From: Variovorax sp.
GTDB lineage: Bacteria; Pseudomonadota; Gammaproteobacteria; Burkholderiales; Burkholderiaceae_C
Length of the DNA: 64,000 bases
Direction: 5' to 3'
Assembly (NCBI GenBank): GCA_025352265.1
Contig: JANXTS010000041.1
Coordinates: forward strand, 22,821 to 86,820
The position numbers and the translations under genes are program-made. Position 1 is the stretch's first letter. Every line of letters begins with the position of its first letter. The notes under the pieces were generated by a model, which was not told the origin of the DNA, did no database searches, and saw only the letters and a program-made list of their open reading frames with translations. Of the stretch, positions 44,834 through 53,068 are shown one piece after another.

Positions 44834-47151
44834 TGCGCGCCGCTCTTTTTGCCCGCACCGGTGCCGCGTTCGGCGTCGTCGCTCTGCTCGCGTGGGCGAC
44901 TGCCCCGGTCGACATCGCACGGGCGCAAGCCCGGCCGGCAGCGAGCGCCGTGCCGGCCTTGCCCGCCGCTGTCGCAGCCGCCAGCGGTGACGCACGCACG
45001 CTCGACCTCACACAGCTCGGACTCCACTACGCCATCAAGCTGCGGGGCTTCAGCGGGACCGTCGGCATTCCGTTCAGCGTGCGTGCCGACGAGCTCGTCA
45101 CCGGTGCGTCGCTGAGGCTCAACTACGCCTTCTCGCCATCGCTCATTCCCGCGCTGTCGCACATCAAGGTGAGCGTGAACGATGTCGAGGTGGCCACCTT
45201 GCCGTATGGCGCGGCCGAGGCGGGCAAGCCACAGACCGTCGACATCCCGATCGACCGACGCCTGATCGCGGACTTCAACCGCATCAACATCGAGCTGGTC
45301 GCGCATTACACGAACGAGTGCGAAGACCCCAACCACAGCAGCTTGTGGGCCACCATCGACGCGTCGAGCGCGCTGACGCTCAACGTGACGCCGCTCAAGC
45401 TCACGAGCGACCTCGCGACACTGCCGCAGCCCTTCTTCGACCCGCGCGATGTGCGGCGCGCGAGTATTCCTTTCGTCTTCGCAGGCGCGTCGCCCTCCGC
45501 ACCGACGACGACCGCGGCGCTGGGTGCGGCCGGCATCGTGTCGTCGTGGCTCGGCGGACTCGCAGGCTATCGTGGTGCGACCTTTCCGGTAACGACGGGC
45601 GAGCTGCCGACGGCCGCGCACGCCATCGTCTTCGCTACGCCTGACAGCGGCATCGCCGGACTGACCCTGCCCGCCATCAAGGGGCCGACGCTGACCGTTG
45701 TCGACCATCCGCGAGACCCGGCCTTCAAGCTGCTGCTGGTGATGGGCCGCAACGCCGCCGAGCTGAGCACCGCCGCATCGGCGTTGGCACTCAACAGCCG
45801 CGCCTTCACCGGTGCGACATCCACCATCGCCGACCTGCAGTTGCCGGCGCCACGCAAGCCGCACGATGCGCCGCGATGGATCTCGAGCAACCGCGCCGTC
45901 ATGCTCGGCGAGCTGGCACCGGGGCCCGCTTTCTCCGTGTCGGGCTACACGCCGGACGTGGTCAAGGTCGATCTGATGATCCCGCCCGACCTTTTCACCT
46001 GGCGCAGCCGCGGCATCCCGCTCGACCTGCACTACCGCTACACGCCGCGCGTTCGGCCCGACCGGTCGACGCTGAACCTGAGCGTCAACGACACCTTCAT
46101 CGGATCGTTACCGCTGCGTGCCGCCAACATGGCGAGCGATGCCTGGTGGAACGTGTTCGCGCTGAAGCTGCTGCCCGATGGTTCGGCCCTGCACAGCACC
46201 CAGCTTCATCTGCCGCCGCTCGCCATGGGCTCGCGCAGCCAGCTCCGGATGCACTACTACTTCGAGCAGCCGAGGACCACCTGCACGCCGGTGCTGGACA
46301 ACGTGCGCGGCGGTATCGAGCCGACCTCGACCATCGACGTATCGAGCTTTCCGCACTACATCGCCATGCCCGAACTGGCCGCATATGCGAATGGCGGCTT
46401 CCCGTTTTCGCGGCTGGTGGACCTCGCGGAAACTGCGGTCGTGCTGCCCGATCGCGCGGAGCGAGGCGACATCGAAACCTATCTCGCACTGATGGGCCAG
46501 ATCGGCAACGTGACAGGCTACCCGGCCCTGCGCGTCACGGTCGGCACGGCTTCCAACGTCGAGCAGTGGGCCGACAAGGATCTGCTGGTGCTCGGCAACC
46601 TGAAGAACCAGCCGCTCTTCACACAATGGGCCGCACGGATGCCCTTGCGACGCGGCCCTGCTACAGCCGCAGGCCAAAGCGCCGAGCAGTTCCACATCGG
46701 CAGTTGGTTTGAAGACACGCTGAACCTGATCCAGGGCTCGCGTCAACGCGAAGACTTGCCCACGAACCCCACGCAGATGTCGGTGTTCGAAGAGCGTACC
46801 GATGCCGTGCTGGCGGGCTTTCAGTCGCCGCTTCGCGCCGGTCGCAGCGTGGTCGCGGTGGTGGCCAACGAGGCCTCGCAACCGGCGCTGGTCAACGCGC
46901 TGCTGACACCTGAACTGCTGCAGCGCATCCAGGGCAGCATGTCGATCGTTCGGGCCGCGCAGGTGAGCAGCCTGTTGAGCGGCGAGACCTACTACGTGGG
47001 CAAGTTACCGCCGATCATTTGGCTGCAATGGAACCTGTCGCGCAGCCCGTTGCAGCTGGCAGGGCTGATCCTGCTGGTCGCGTTGCTGGGTGCCAGCGTT
47101 TCTTTCGCCAGTCTGCAATTGCTGGCCCGCAAGCGCTTGAGTCGCCAATGA
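44833..47151 (+). CDS. bcsB: Cellulose synthase regulatory/periplasmic subunit BcsB
   Basis: 772 residues. Signal sequence (ALFARTGAAFGVVALLAWAT, cleavage near ARAQA), then beta-rich carbohydrate-binding and flavodoxin-like domains: LGLHYAIKLRGFSGTVGIPF, IELVAHYTNECEDPNHSSLW, a BcsB hallmark, and VDLMIPPDLFTWRSRGIPLD. A C-terminal anchor helix (LQLAGLILLVALLGASVSFA) places it at the inner membrane beside BcsA. Guides the glucan through the periplasm. The start at 44833 is fixed by the overlap with bcsA; a much longer frame into bcsA is a shadow. Confidence 0.96.
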   Translation: MRAALFARTGAAFGVVALLAWATAPVDIARAQARPAASAVPALPAAVAAASGDARTLDLTQLGLHYAIKLRGFSGTVGIPFSVRADELVTGASLRLNYAFSPSLIPALSHIKVSVNDVEVATLPYGAAEAGKPQTVDIPIDRRLIADFNRINIELVAHYTNECEDPNHSSLWATIDASSALTLNVTPLKLTSDLATLPQPFFDPRDVRRASIPFVFAGASPSAPTTTAALGAAGIVSSWLGGLAGYRGATFPVTTGELPTAAHAIVFATPDSGIAGLTLPAIKGPTLTVVDHPRDPAFKLLLVMGRNAAELSTAASALALNSRAFTGATSTIADLQLPAPRKPHDAPRWISSNRAVMLGELAPGPAFSVSGYTPDVVKVDLMIPPDLFTWRSRGIPLDLHYRYTPRVRPDRSTLNLSVNDTFIGSLPLRAANMASDAWWNVFALKLLPDGSALHSTQLHLPPLAMGSRSQLRMHYYFEQPRTTCTPVLDNVRGGIEPTSTIDVSSFPHYIAMPELAAYANGGFPFSRLVDLAETAVVLPDRAERGDIETYLALMGQIGNVTGYPALRVTVGTASNVEQWADKDLLVLGNLKNQPLFTQWAARMPLRRGPATAAGQSAEQFHIGSWFEDTLNLIQGSRQREDLPTNPTQMSVFEERTDAVLAGFQSPLRAGRSVVAVVANEASQPALVNALLTPELLQRIQGSMSIVRAAQVSSLLSGETYYVGKLPPIIWLQWNLSRSPLQLAGLILLVALLGASVSFASLQLLARKRLSRQ

Positions 47152-48326
47152 ATCCATTCGATTCCTCCCTCGCAGACCGGCGTCGCTGGCTGGCCGGTCT
47201 GGCGCTGTCGCCGCTTGCCGCGAGCCTTGCCGCATGGCCTGCCTGGGCACGCGCTGGCGCCAGCGACTGCACCGCGTCATCCGACTGGTCGAGCTTTGCC
47301 GTACGCCACATCCAGGCCGATGGCCGTGTGATCGACTTCGACACGGCGCAGCAGCAGTCGACCTCCGAGAGTCAGTCGTACGGCCTGTTCTTTTCGCTCG
47401 TGCATAACGACCGCGACACCTTCGCCCGCGTGCTGAAGTGGACCGACACCAATCTGGCCGGCGGCAGTCTTGCGACGCGCCTGCCGGCCTGGCAATGGGG
47501 ACGCATGTCCGACGGCAAAAGCTGGGGCGTGCTCGACAGCAATCCTGCTTCCGACGCTGACTTGTGGATCGCCTATTCGCTGCTCGAAGCGGGTCGCTTG
47601 TGGAACCTGCCGCGCTATCGCTCGCTCGGCCGTGCCGTGCTGGAAATGGTCGCGCGCGACGAGGTCACGACGCTCGACGGACTCGGCCGCATGCTCTTGC
47701 CGTGGCCACAGTCAGTGGCCAAGGGACCGACTTGGCGACTCAACCCGAGCTACATGCCGCTGCAGTTGTTGCGCTACTTTCAGCAGGAGTCGCCGCGCGG
47801 GCCTTGGGGCGAGATTGCCGACAACACACTACGCATGTTCGGTGCCGTCACGCCGCAGGGCTTCGCGCCGGACTGGTGTGCCTGGTCGAGCGACGACAAG
47901 AGCTTCGTCGCCGACCCCGACAAGGGTCCGGTCGGTAGCTACGACGCGATTCGCGTGTACCTGTGGGCCGGCATGCTGCATGCCGAAGACCCGGCCCGCA
48001 CGATGCTGCAGAAGCGTCTCTACGGGCCGCGCCGCGTTGTGGAGCAAGGCAAGCCGATGCCCGAGTACGTCGACACGTCGACGGGAGTCGGCCGCGGCAC
48101 CGGCCCGACCGGCTACAGCGCAGCGCTGTTGCCGTACCTCAAGGCACAAGGCGCCGCCGTTCCTTTTTTGCCGCCGCTGTCCCCAACGCGTAAGCAGCTC
48201 CCGTACTACGAACGCGTGCTGATCCTCTTCGGCCAGGGATGGCTCGAAGGCCGCTTCGCCTTCGGCAAGACCGGCGAGTTGCAAACTCATTGGAAATCGC
48301 CATGTCTTTCCGCACGACCGACATGA
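47148..48326 (+). CDS. bcsZ: Periplasmic endoglucanase BcsZ, glycoside hydrolase family 8
   Basis: 392 residues. The N-terminus (DRRRWLAGLALSPLAASLAA) is a signal that may be Tat type. GH8 motifs: QQSTSESQSYGLFFSLVHND with the probable general acid Glu74, WQWGRMSDGKSWGVLDSNPA and SDADLWIAYSLLEAG (catalytic-region Asp near 136-138). It cuts beta-1,4-glucan and is needed for normal cellulose output in many bacteria. It overlaps bcsB by four bases (ATGA), and its end overlaps the bcsC start. Confidence 0.95.
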   Translation: MNPFDSSLADRRRWLAGLALSPLAASLAAWPAWARAGASDCTASSDWSSFAVRHIQADGRVIDFDTAQQQSTSESQSYGLFFSLVHNDRDTFARVLKWTDTNLAGGSLATRLPAWQWGRMSDGKSWGVLDSNPASDADLWIAYSLLEAGRLWNLPRYRSLGRAVLEMVARDEVTTLDGLGRMLLPWPQSVAKGPTWRLNPSYMPLQLLRYFQQESPRGPWGEIADNTLRMFGAVTPQGFAPDWCAWSSDDKSFVADPDKGPVGSYDAIRVYLWAGMLHAEDPARTMLQKRLYGPRRVVEQGKPMPEYVDTSTGVGRGTGPTGYSAALLPYLKAQGAAVPFLPPLSPTRKQLPYYERVLILFGQGWLEGRFAFGKTGELQTHWKSPCLSARPT

Positions 48327-51202
48327 ATACCGGCCCTCCAACGGACTTCGCCTTGTCGCGCACCGCGGTCCGGAGACGCGCGCCGGCACGGCAATGGATC
48401 GCCCGGCTCGGCCTGCTCGGTGCCTTGTGCGCAGGTGCGGGTGCCGATGGTCTGGCTTTCGCGCAGAGCGACGCACGTTCGGTGCTGATCGAGCAAGGCA
48501 ACTACTGGCAGAGCCTCGGTCGCGCCGAGCTTGCCGAAGAGAGCTGGACGAAGCTGCTGCGCGTCGACCCGAAATCGGCCGATGCGATGTACGGCATGGC
48601 GCAGGTCGAGCTCACGCGCGGCAACGCCGAAGCTGCACGCGGCTGGATCACACAGTTGCAAACCGCGCACCCGACCGATGCCCGTGCTTCACGTCTGCAG
48701 CGGCAGACTCGCCAGCCCGGTGCACCGGCCAGCGATCTGCAGCGTGCCCGCGCCGCAGCGCAGGCCGGCCGCGCGGTTGAAGCCGTGCAGCTCTACCGGG
48801 CGCTGTTCGACAATCGGCCGCCGCCGACACCCCTGGCGCTGGAGTTCTACGAAGTGCTTGGCGGCACGCCGCAGGGCTACGACGAGGCACGCAAAGGGGT
48901 CACGCAGCTGATCAAAGACCAGCCGGGCAACCTCAACGCCAGGCTCGCATTGGCGCAGCTCGACACCTATCGCGCGCCGAGCCGGCGCGACGGCATCAAG
49001 CAACTGGCAGACCTGTCGAAGCAGCCCACCGTGGCGGTGCGCGCCAGGGCAAGTTGGCGGCAGGCGTTGATCTGGCTCGACGCCGGTGCGGTCGACGCCC
49101 CGCTTTATCAGGACTACCTCGCCGGCCAGCCCGACCCGGCCGTGTCGGCGCGGCTCGGCACGCTCACCGCAGCACGCGCGGCGTCTACCGTTACCCCGGC
49201 ATCAGACGCGCTCGGCGAAGGCTTCCAGGCACTCGACCGCGGCGACAACGCTCTTGCGCAGCAGCGCTTTCGGCAAGCGTTGCGCGCGCAACCGGGTGAT
49301 CTCGACGCACTAGGCGGGCTCGGCTTGGTCCGTCTCAAGCAGAAGCGATTTGCCGAAGCCGAGCAGTTGCTGCGACAGGCATCGAAGGCACCGAACGGCG
49401 GCAAGTGGGCCTCGGCTTTGCGCAGCGCCAGCTACTGGACGCTGATTGGCCAGGCCACCGCGGCGCGCGAAAAGAACGACACGACCGCCGCGCGCTCACT
49501 GCTGGAGCGCGCAGTGAAGCTCGATGCACGCGAGCCGGTCGGGCAGAACGCGCTGGCCGATCTGAAGCTGGCGGCCGGACAAGTCGACGAAGCCGAAAAA
49601 GGCAATCGCTATGTAAGCGTCGAACAGGCGCGCGCGCAGGCCCGCGCCAAGGTCGAAGCGGGCGACGACGCCGGCGCGCAACGCACGCTCGAAGACGTGA
49701 GGCTCACCGCGCCCGACAGCCCGTGGGTACGACTCGACCTCGCCAACATCTATCGGCGCAACGGCCTCATGGCACAGGCCCGCGACCTGATGGGCGGCCT
49801 CTTGCTGTCGCAGCCCGACACGCCGGATGCGTTGTATGCCAACGCCTTGTTCGCGTCCGATGCCGGTGATGCGGCGTCCGGCCTGCAGTACCTCGATCGC
49901 ATCCCTGCCAACGCCCGCACGCGCGACATGTCGACGCTGCAGGACCGTCTGCGGGCGCAGGGCCAGGCCGATGCGCTACGCGATGCCGGCAACCTCGAAG
50001 CCGAGCGCAGCGTGACCCTGAGCGTCGGCACCAGCTCTCGCACGCGCGCCGGCGAGGCCGGCTTGAGCAAGCTATCGGACATGGAGACGCCGATCGAGGC
50101 GCGCCTGCCGGTCGGCAACGGCAAGATCGTGATCGGTGCGACACCGACCTTTCTCGATGCGGGCAGCTTGTCGCCGACCTACGGCACAGCCAGTCGCTTC
50201 GGGGCGGGACCTGCGGCGGCGTTGGCACAACTGCAGGGCATTGTTCCTGCGGTCGGGCCGCAGACCGCCAATGGCGTCGGCTTGAGCGTGGGCTACGAAG
50301 GCAGGGATCTGAACGTCAGCATCGGCAGCACACCGCTTGGCTTTCCCAAGACCAACGTCATCGGCAATGTCACGTACAGCGGGCAACTGAGCGACAACCT
50401 GACGTTGAAGGGCGACCTCTCGCGCCGCCCGGTGACCGACAGCCTGCTGTCGTTCGCGGGGACCAGGGACGGGCGCACCGGAGAGAAGTTCGGCGGCGTA
50501 GTGGCAACCGGTGGCCGGCTCGATCTGACGCGCGACGAGGGCACCTACGGCTTCTACGGCTACGGCTCGCTGCACGCGCTGACCGGCACCAACGTGCAGA
50601 GCAACAACCGCGCCGAACTCGGCGGCGGCCTCTACGTGCACCTCATGAAGAGTGCGACCTCGAGCCTCACCGCGGGCATCAACATCGACCTGCTGCACTA
50701 CGACAAGAACCTCGGCTACTACACCTTCGGGCAGGGCGGCTACTTCAGCCCGCAGCGCTACAGGAGCGTAGCCTTTCCGATCGACTGGACCGGCCGCGCC
50801 GACCGCCTCTCGTGGCGACTCAACGCGTCGCTGGGAATCCAGTCGTTCACCCAGAACGACTCGCCCTACTTCCCGACCGCTCCCGCGCGCCAATCGGACG
50901 CCGCACGCGCGACCGCGGCTGCGACGGCGCTTGGGGTCAACGGCGCGCCATTCACCGGCTCGTACCTCGGGTCGAGCAAGACCGGCCTCACCTACAGCCT
51001 GGCCGGCGTGCTCGAATATCAGCTGGCACCGCAGGCGTACCTGGGCGCTGCGCTCAGCCTGAACAACGCGCAGAACTACCGCCAGATGACGGGCGGCATC
51101 TACCTGCGCTACACCTTCGGCGGCTCGTCGGAGTTCGGCCGGCCAACGAATGGTGGCGCCACGCTGCGTCCGCTGAGTTCGCCGTATACGCCAGTGCTCT
51201 GA
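48323..51202 (+). CDS. bcsC: Cellulose export protein BcsC: TPR periplasmic part and outer-membrane barrel
   Basis: 959 residues from the ATG at 48323, which overlaps the bcsZ stop as ATGA like the other junctions; an in-frame ATG at 48302 is the alternative. A basic N-terminus and hydrophobic segment end in LAFAQS. Periplasmic TPRs run from about 45 to 580 (LIEQGNYWQSLGRAELAEES, AQQRFRQALRAQPGDLDALG, GLVRLKQKRFAEAEQLLRQA). The C-terminal barrel is seen in DLNVSIGSTPLGFPKTNVIG, GFYGYGSLHALTGTNVQSNN and a final YLRYTFGGSSEFGRP. Shorter than the enteric protein (about 1150), with fewer TPRs. Confidence 0.93.
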   Translation: MNTGPPTDFALSRTAVRRRAPARQWIARLGLLGALCAGAGADGLAFAQSDARSVLIEQGNYWQSLGRAELAEESWTKLLRVDPKSADAMYGMAQVELTRGNAEAARGWITQLQTAHPTDARASRLQRQTRQPGAPASDLQRARAAAQAGRAVEAVQLYRALFDNRPPPTPLALEFYEVLGGTPQGYDEARKGVTQLIKDQPGNLNARLALAQLDTYRAPSRRDGIKQLADLSKQPTVAVRARASWRQALIWLDAGAVDAPLYQDYLAGQPDPAVSARLGTLTAARAASTVTPASDALGEGFQALDRGDNALAQQRFRQALRAQPGDLDALGGLGLVRLKQKRFAEAEQLLRQASKAPNGGKWASALRSASYWTLIGQATAAREKNDTTAARSLLERAVKLDAREPVGQNALADLKLAAGQVDEAEKGNRYVSVEQARAQARAKVEAGDDAGAQRTLEDVRLTAPDSPWVRLDLANIYRRNGLMAQARDLMGGLLLSQPDTPDALYANALFASDAGDAASGLQYLDRIPANARTRDMSTLQDRLRAQGQADALRDAGNLEAERSVTLSVGTSSRTRAGEAGLSKLSDMETPIEARLPVGNGKIVIGATPTFLDAGSLSPTYGTASRFGAGPAAALAQLQGIVPAVGPQTANGVGLSVGYEGRDLNVSIGSTPLGFPKTNVIGNVTYSGQLSDNLTLKGDLSRRPVTDSLLSFAGTRDGRTGEKFGGVVATGGRLDLTRDEGTYGFYGYGSLHALTGTNVQSNNRAELGGGLYVHLMKSATSSLTAGINIDLLHYDKNLGYYTFGQGGYFSPQRYRSVAFPIDWTGRADRLSWRLNASLGIQSFTQNDSPYFPTAPARQSDAARATAAATALGVNGAPFTGSYLGSSKTGLTYSLAGVLEYQLAPQAYLGAALSLNNAQNYRQMTGGIYLRYTFGGSSEFGRPTNGGATLRPLSSPYTPVL

Positions 51203-51221
51203 GCCACTGCTCTGAGCCACT
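51196..51221. repeat. 13-base tandem duplication over the bcsC stop codon
   Basis: GCTCTGAGCCACT occurs twice in a row. The first copy contains the bcsC stop TGA (51200-51202). A third partial start (GCTT) follows. Confidence 0.8.
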
Positions 51222-51228
51222 GCTTCGA

Positions 51229-51246
51229 GCGGCGATCGATCGCCGC
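51229..51246. terminator. Perfect 18-base palindrome between convergent bcsC and the EAL gene
   Basis: GCGGCGATCGATCGCCGC is its own reverse complement. It ends four bases before the stop of the convergent gene. Without a T tract it is at best a weak bidirectional terminator. Confidence 0.45.
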
Positions 51247-51249
51247 CGA

Positions 51250-52986
51250 TCAGCCGGCGACCGCTGCCGGCGCGACGTGTCCCCATGGTGGCGCGCGCTC
51301 GAACTCCGCGATCCACTCCGGGACCTGCGGCGCGAACATCGGCCGTGCAATACCGTAGCCCTGACCGAACGTGCAGCCGAGCGCCATCAGCGCATCGCCG
51401 TGCGCGACGGACTCGACACCCTCGGCGATGGCCTTGCGCCCGAGCCCGTGCGCCATCACCAGGATGCCTTCGACGATGGCCCGGTCTTCGGCATCGTCGA
51501 CCATGCCGCGCACGAAAGACTGGTCTAGCTTGAGCGCGGCCACCGGCAACTGGCGCAGGTAGGTGAGCGATGAATAGCCGGTGCCGAAATCGTCCAGCGT
51601 GACCGGCACGCCGAGCATCTTGCAGGCCAGGATGAAGTCGGCCACCGCGCCGAAGTCCTTGATGGCCGTGGTCTCCAGAATCTCGAGCTCGAGCACGCCG
51701 GGCTGCAGTTGCGGATAGCGCGCGAGGTGCCGCGTCAGCCGCTCGATGAAGTCGGGCCGCAGCAAATGGCGCGGGCTGATGTTGACGCTGACCGACGTGC
51801 GCAGGCCACCATCGAGCCATTCGGCCGCCTGCCGCATCGACTCGCCGATGACCCAGTCGCCGAGCAGTTCGACCAGTTCGTGGTCTTCGATGAGCGGCAC
51901 GAAAGCCACCGGCTGCAACAGCCCATATTGCGGATGCTGCCAACGCACCAGCGCCTCCATGCCGATGACCTTGCCGTGCGCCATGTCGACCTTGGGCTGG
52001 TATGCCAGCAAGAACTCGCGTTGCTCCAGGCCATTGCGGATGCGCTGGCGAATCTGCTGCTCCTGCTGCTGTTCGAGCGCACGCGACGCATCGAAATACT
52101 GCACCTGGCTGCCACCACCGCGCTTGGCAAAAAAGAGCGCGTAGCGGGCGTGCTGCAGCAGCACCTCGGTCGGCTCTTCGCCGTAGCGCATCAACGCCAC
52201 ACCGACGCTGACGCGGATGCGCGTAGTGCGCTCCTGCAGCCGGAACGGATGGGCCAGCCGGGCCAGCACTTGCTCGATCAGGTCGTCGCACTGCGCCTGG
52301 CTGGTGAACGACATCACCAGCGCGAACTCGTCGCCACCGACGCGTGCCACGGTGGCGTCGTGCGACACCGCGGCCTTGAGCCGACGCGCCACTTCGCGCA
52401 GCACCGCATCGCCGCCGACCGGGCCGAAGCCGTCGTTGACGTTGCGAAACTGATCGAGGTCCAGGTAGCAAATCGCCAGCAGCCGCTCGGGGTCGCCGTC
52501 GTGCATGTGCGGCGTTCGCTGCAATTCTTCGAGGGTCGGAATGCGGTTGGGCAGGCGGGTAAGAGCGTCGTGGCGCGACAGCATGTCGAGCCGCTCGGCT
52601 CGCACGCCGCTGGCCTTCAGGCCAAAGCTCCACAGGATGGACTGGTCGTCCATGCGTTCGGCCCGCATGTCGACCAGCAGGCCCTCGCCGTGCAGTGCCC
52701 GCAAGACGACGTTGTCGCGTTCGATCACGCCCAGCGCGGGCACGGCGACGTCGTTCAGGGCTTCGGTCTGGGGTGTGGCTTTGCCGCTGGCCTTCGGTCG
52801 GGTTCCGGCTCGCGCGTCAGCTGACGTTTCAACGGTCGGCGCCTCGAGCACCTCGAGCACCTCGGCAAACGGAAGATCGGTCAGCGCGCCAGGTGCATAG
52901 CCCAGCAGGCGGTGCGCATCCTCGTCGGCCCAGAGGATCTGCCCATCGCGAATCTTGAGGTGGCCGGCGAGCGTGCGGGTGAACAT
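51250..52986 (-). CDS. PAS-GGDEF-EAL protein, probable c-di-GMP phosphodiesterase
   Basis: 578 residues, soluble. Residues 1-125 look like a PAS sensor (DGQILWADEDAHRLLGYAPG). GGDEF at about 135-300: SRHDALTRLPNRIP, LDLDQFRNVNDGFGPVGGD and ARVGGDEFALV (217-221, intact). The inhibitory RxxD is absent here too (SHDA). EAL from about 320: AYQPKVDMAHGKVIGMEALV with EAL at 344-346, LELEILETTAIKDF, and VTLDDFGTGYSSLTYL, all needed for hydrolysis. It may be a bifunctional enzyme with PDE activity dominating. Convergent with bcsC, so expressed separately but genetically tied to the cellulose genes. Confidence 0.9.
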   Translation of the reverse strand: MFTRTLAGHLKIRDGQILWADEDAHRLLGYAPGALTDLPFAEVLEVLEAPTVETSADARAGTRPKASGKATPQTEALNDVAVPALGVIERDNVVLRALHGEGLLVDMRAERMDDQSILWSFGLKASGVRAERLDMLSRHDALTRLPNRIPTLEELQRTPHMHDGDPERLLAICYLDLDQFRNVNDGFGPVGGDAVLREVARRLKAAVSHDATVARVGGDEFALVMSFTSQAQCDDLIEQVLARLAHPFRLQERTTRIRVSVGVALMRYGEEPTEVLLQHARYALFFAKRGGGSQVQYFDASRALEQQQEQQIRQRIRNGLEQREFLLAYQPKVDMAHGKVIGMEALVRWQHPQYGLLQPVAFVPLIEDHELVELLGDWVIGESMRQAAEWLDGGLRTSVSVNISPRHLLRPDFIERLTRHLARYPQLQPGVLELEILETTAIKDFGAVADFILACKMLGVPVTLDDFGTGYSSLTYLRQLPVAALKLDQSFVRGMVDDAEDRAIVEGILVMAHGLGRKAIAEGVESVAHGDALMALGCTFGQGYGIARPMFAPQVPEWIAEFERAPPWGHVAPAAVAG

Positions 52987-53068
52987 GGCTCCGATTGTTC
53001 ACTAAAGTATGCCCACTTGGGGATCGGTCTATGGGTCCCGGCTTGCAAAACGAACTCCGGCGGCGGCG

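Noticed and set aside
38776..52986. The cellulose cluster as a wholly new system
   Set aside because: All core proteins are recognisable Bcs components; only the local combination of regulators is noteworthy.
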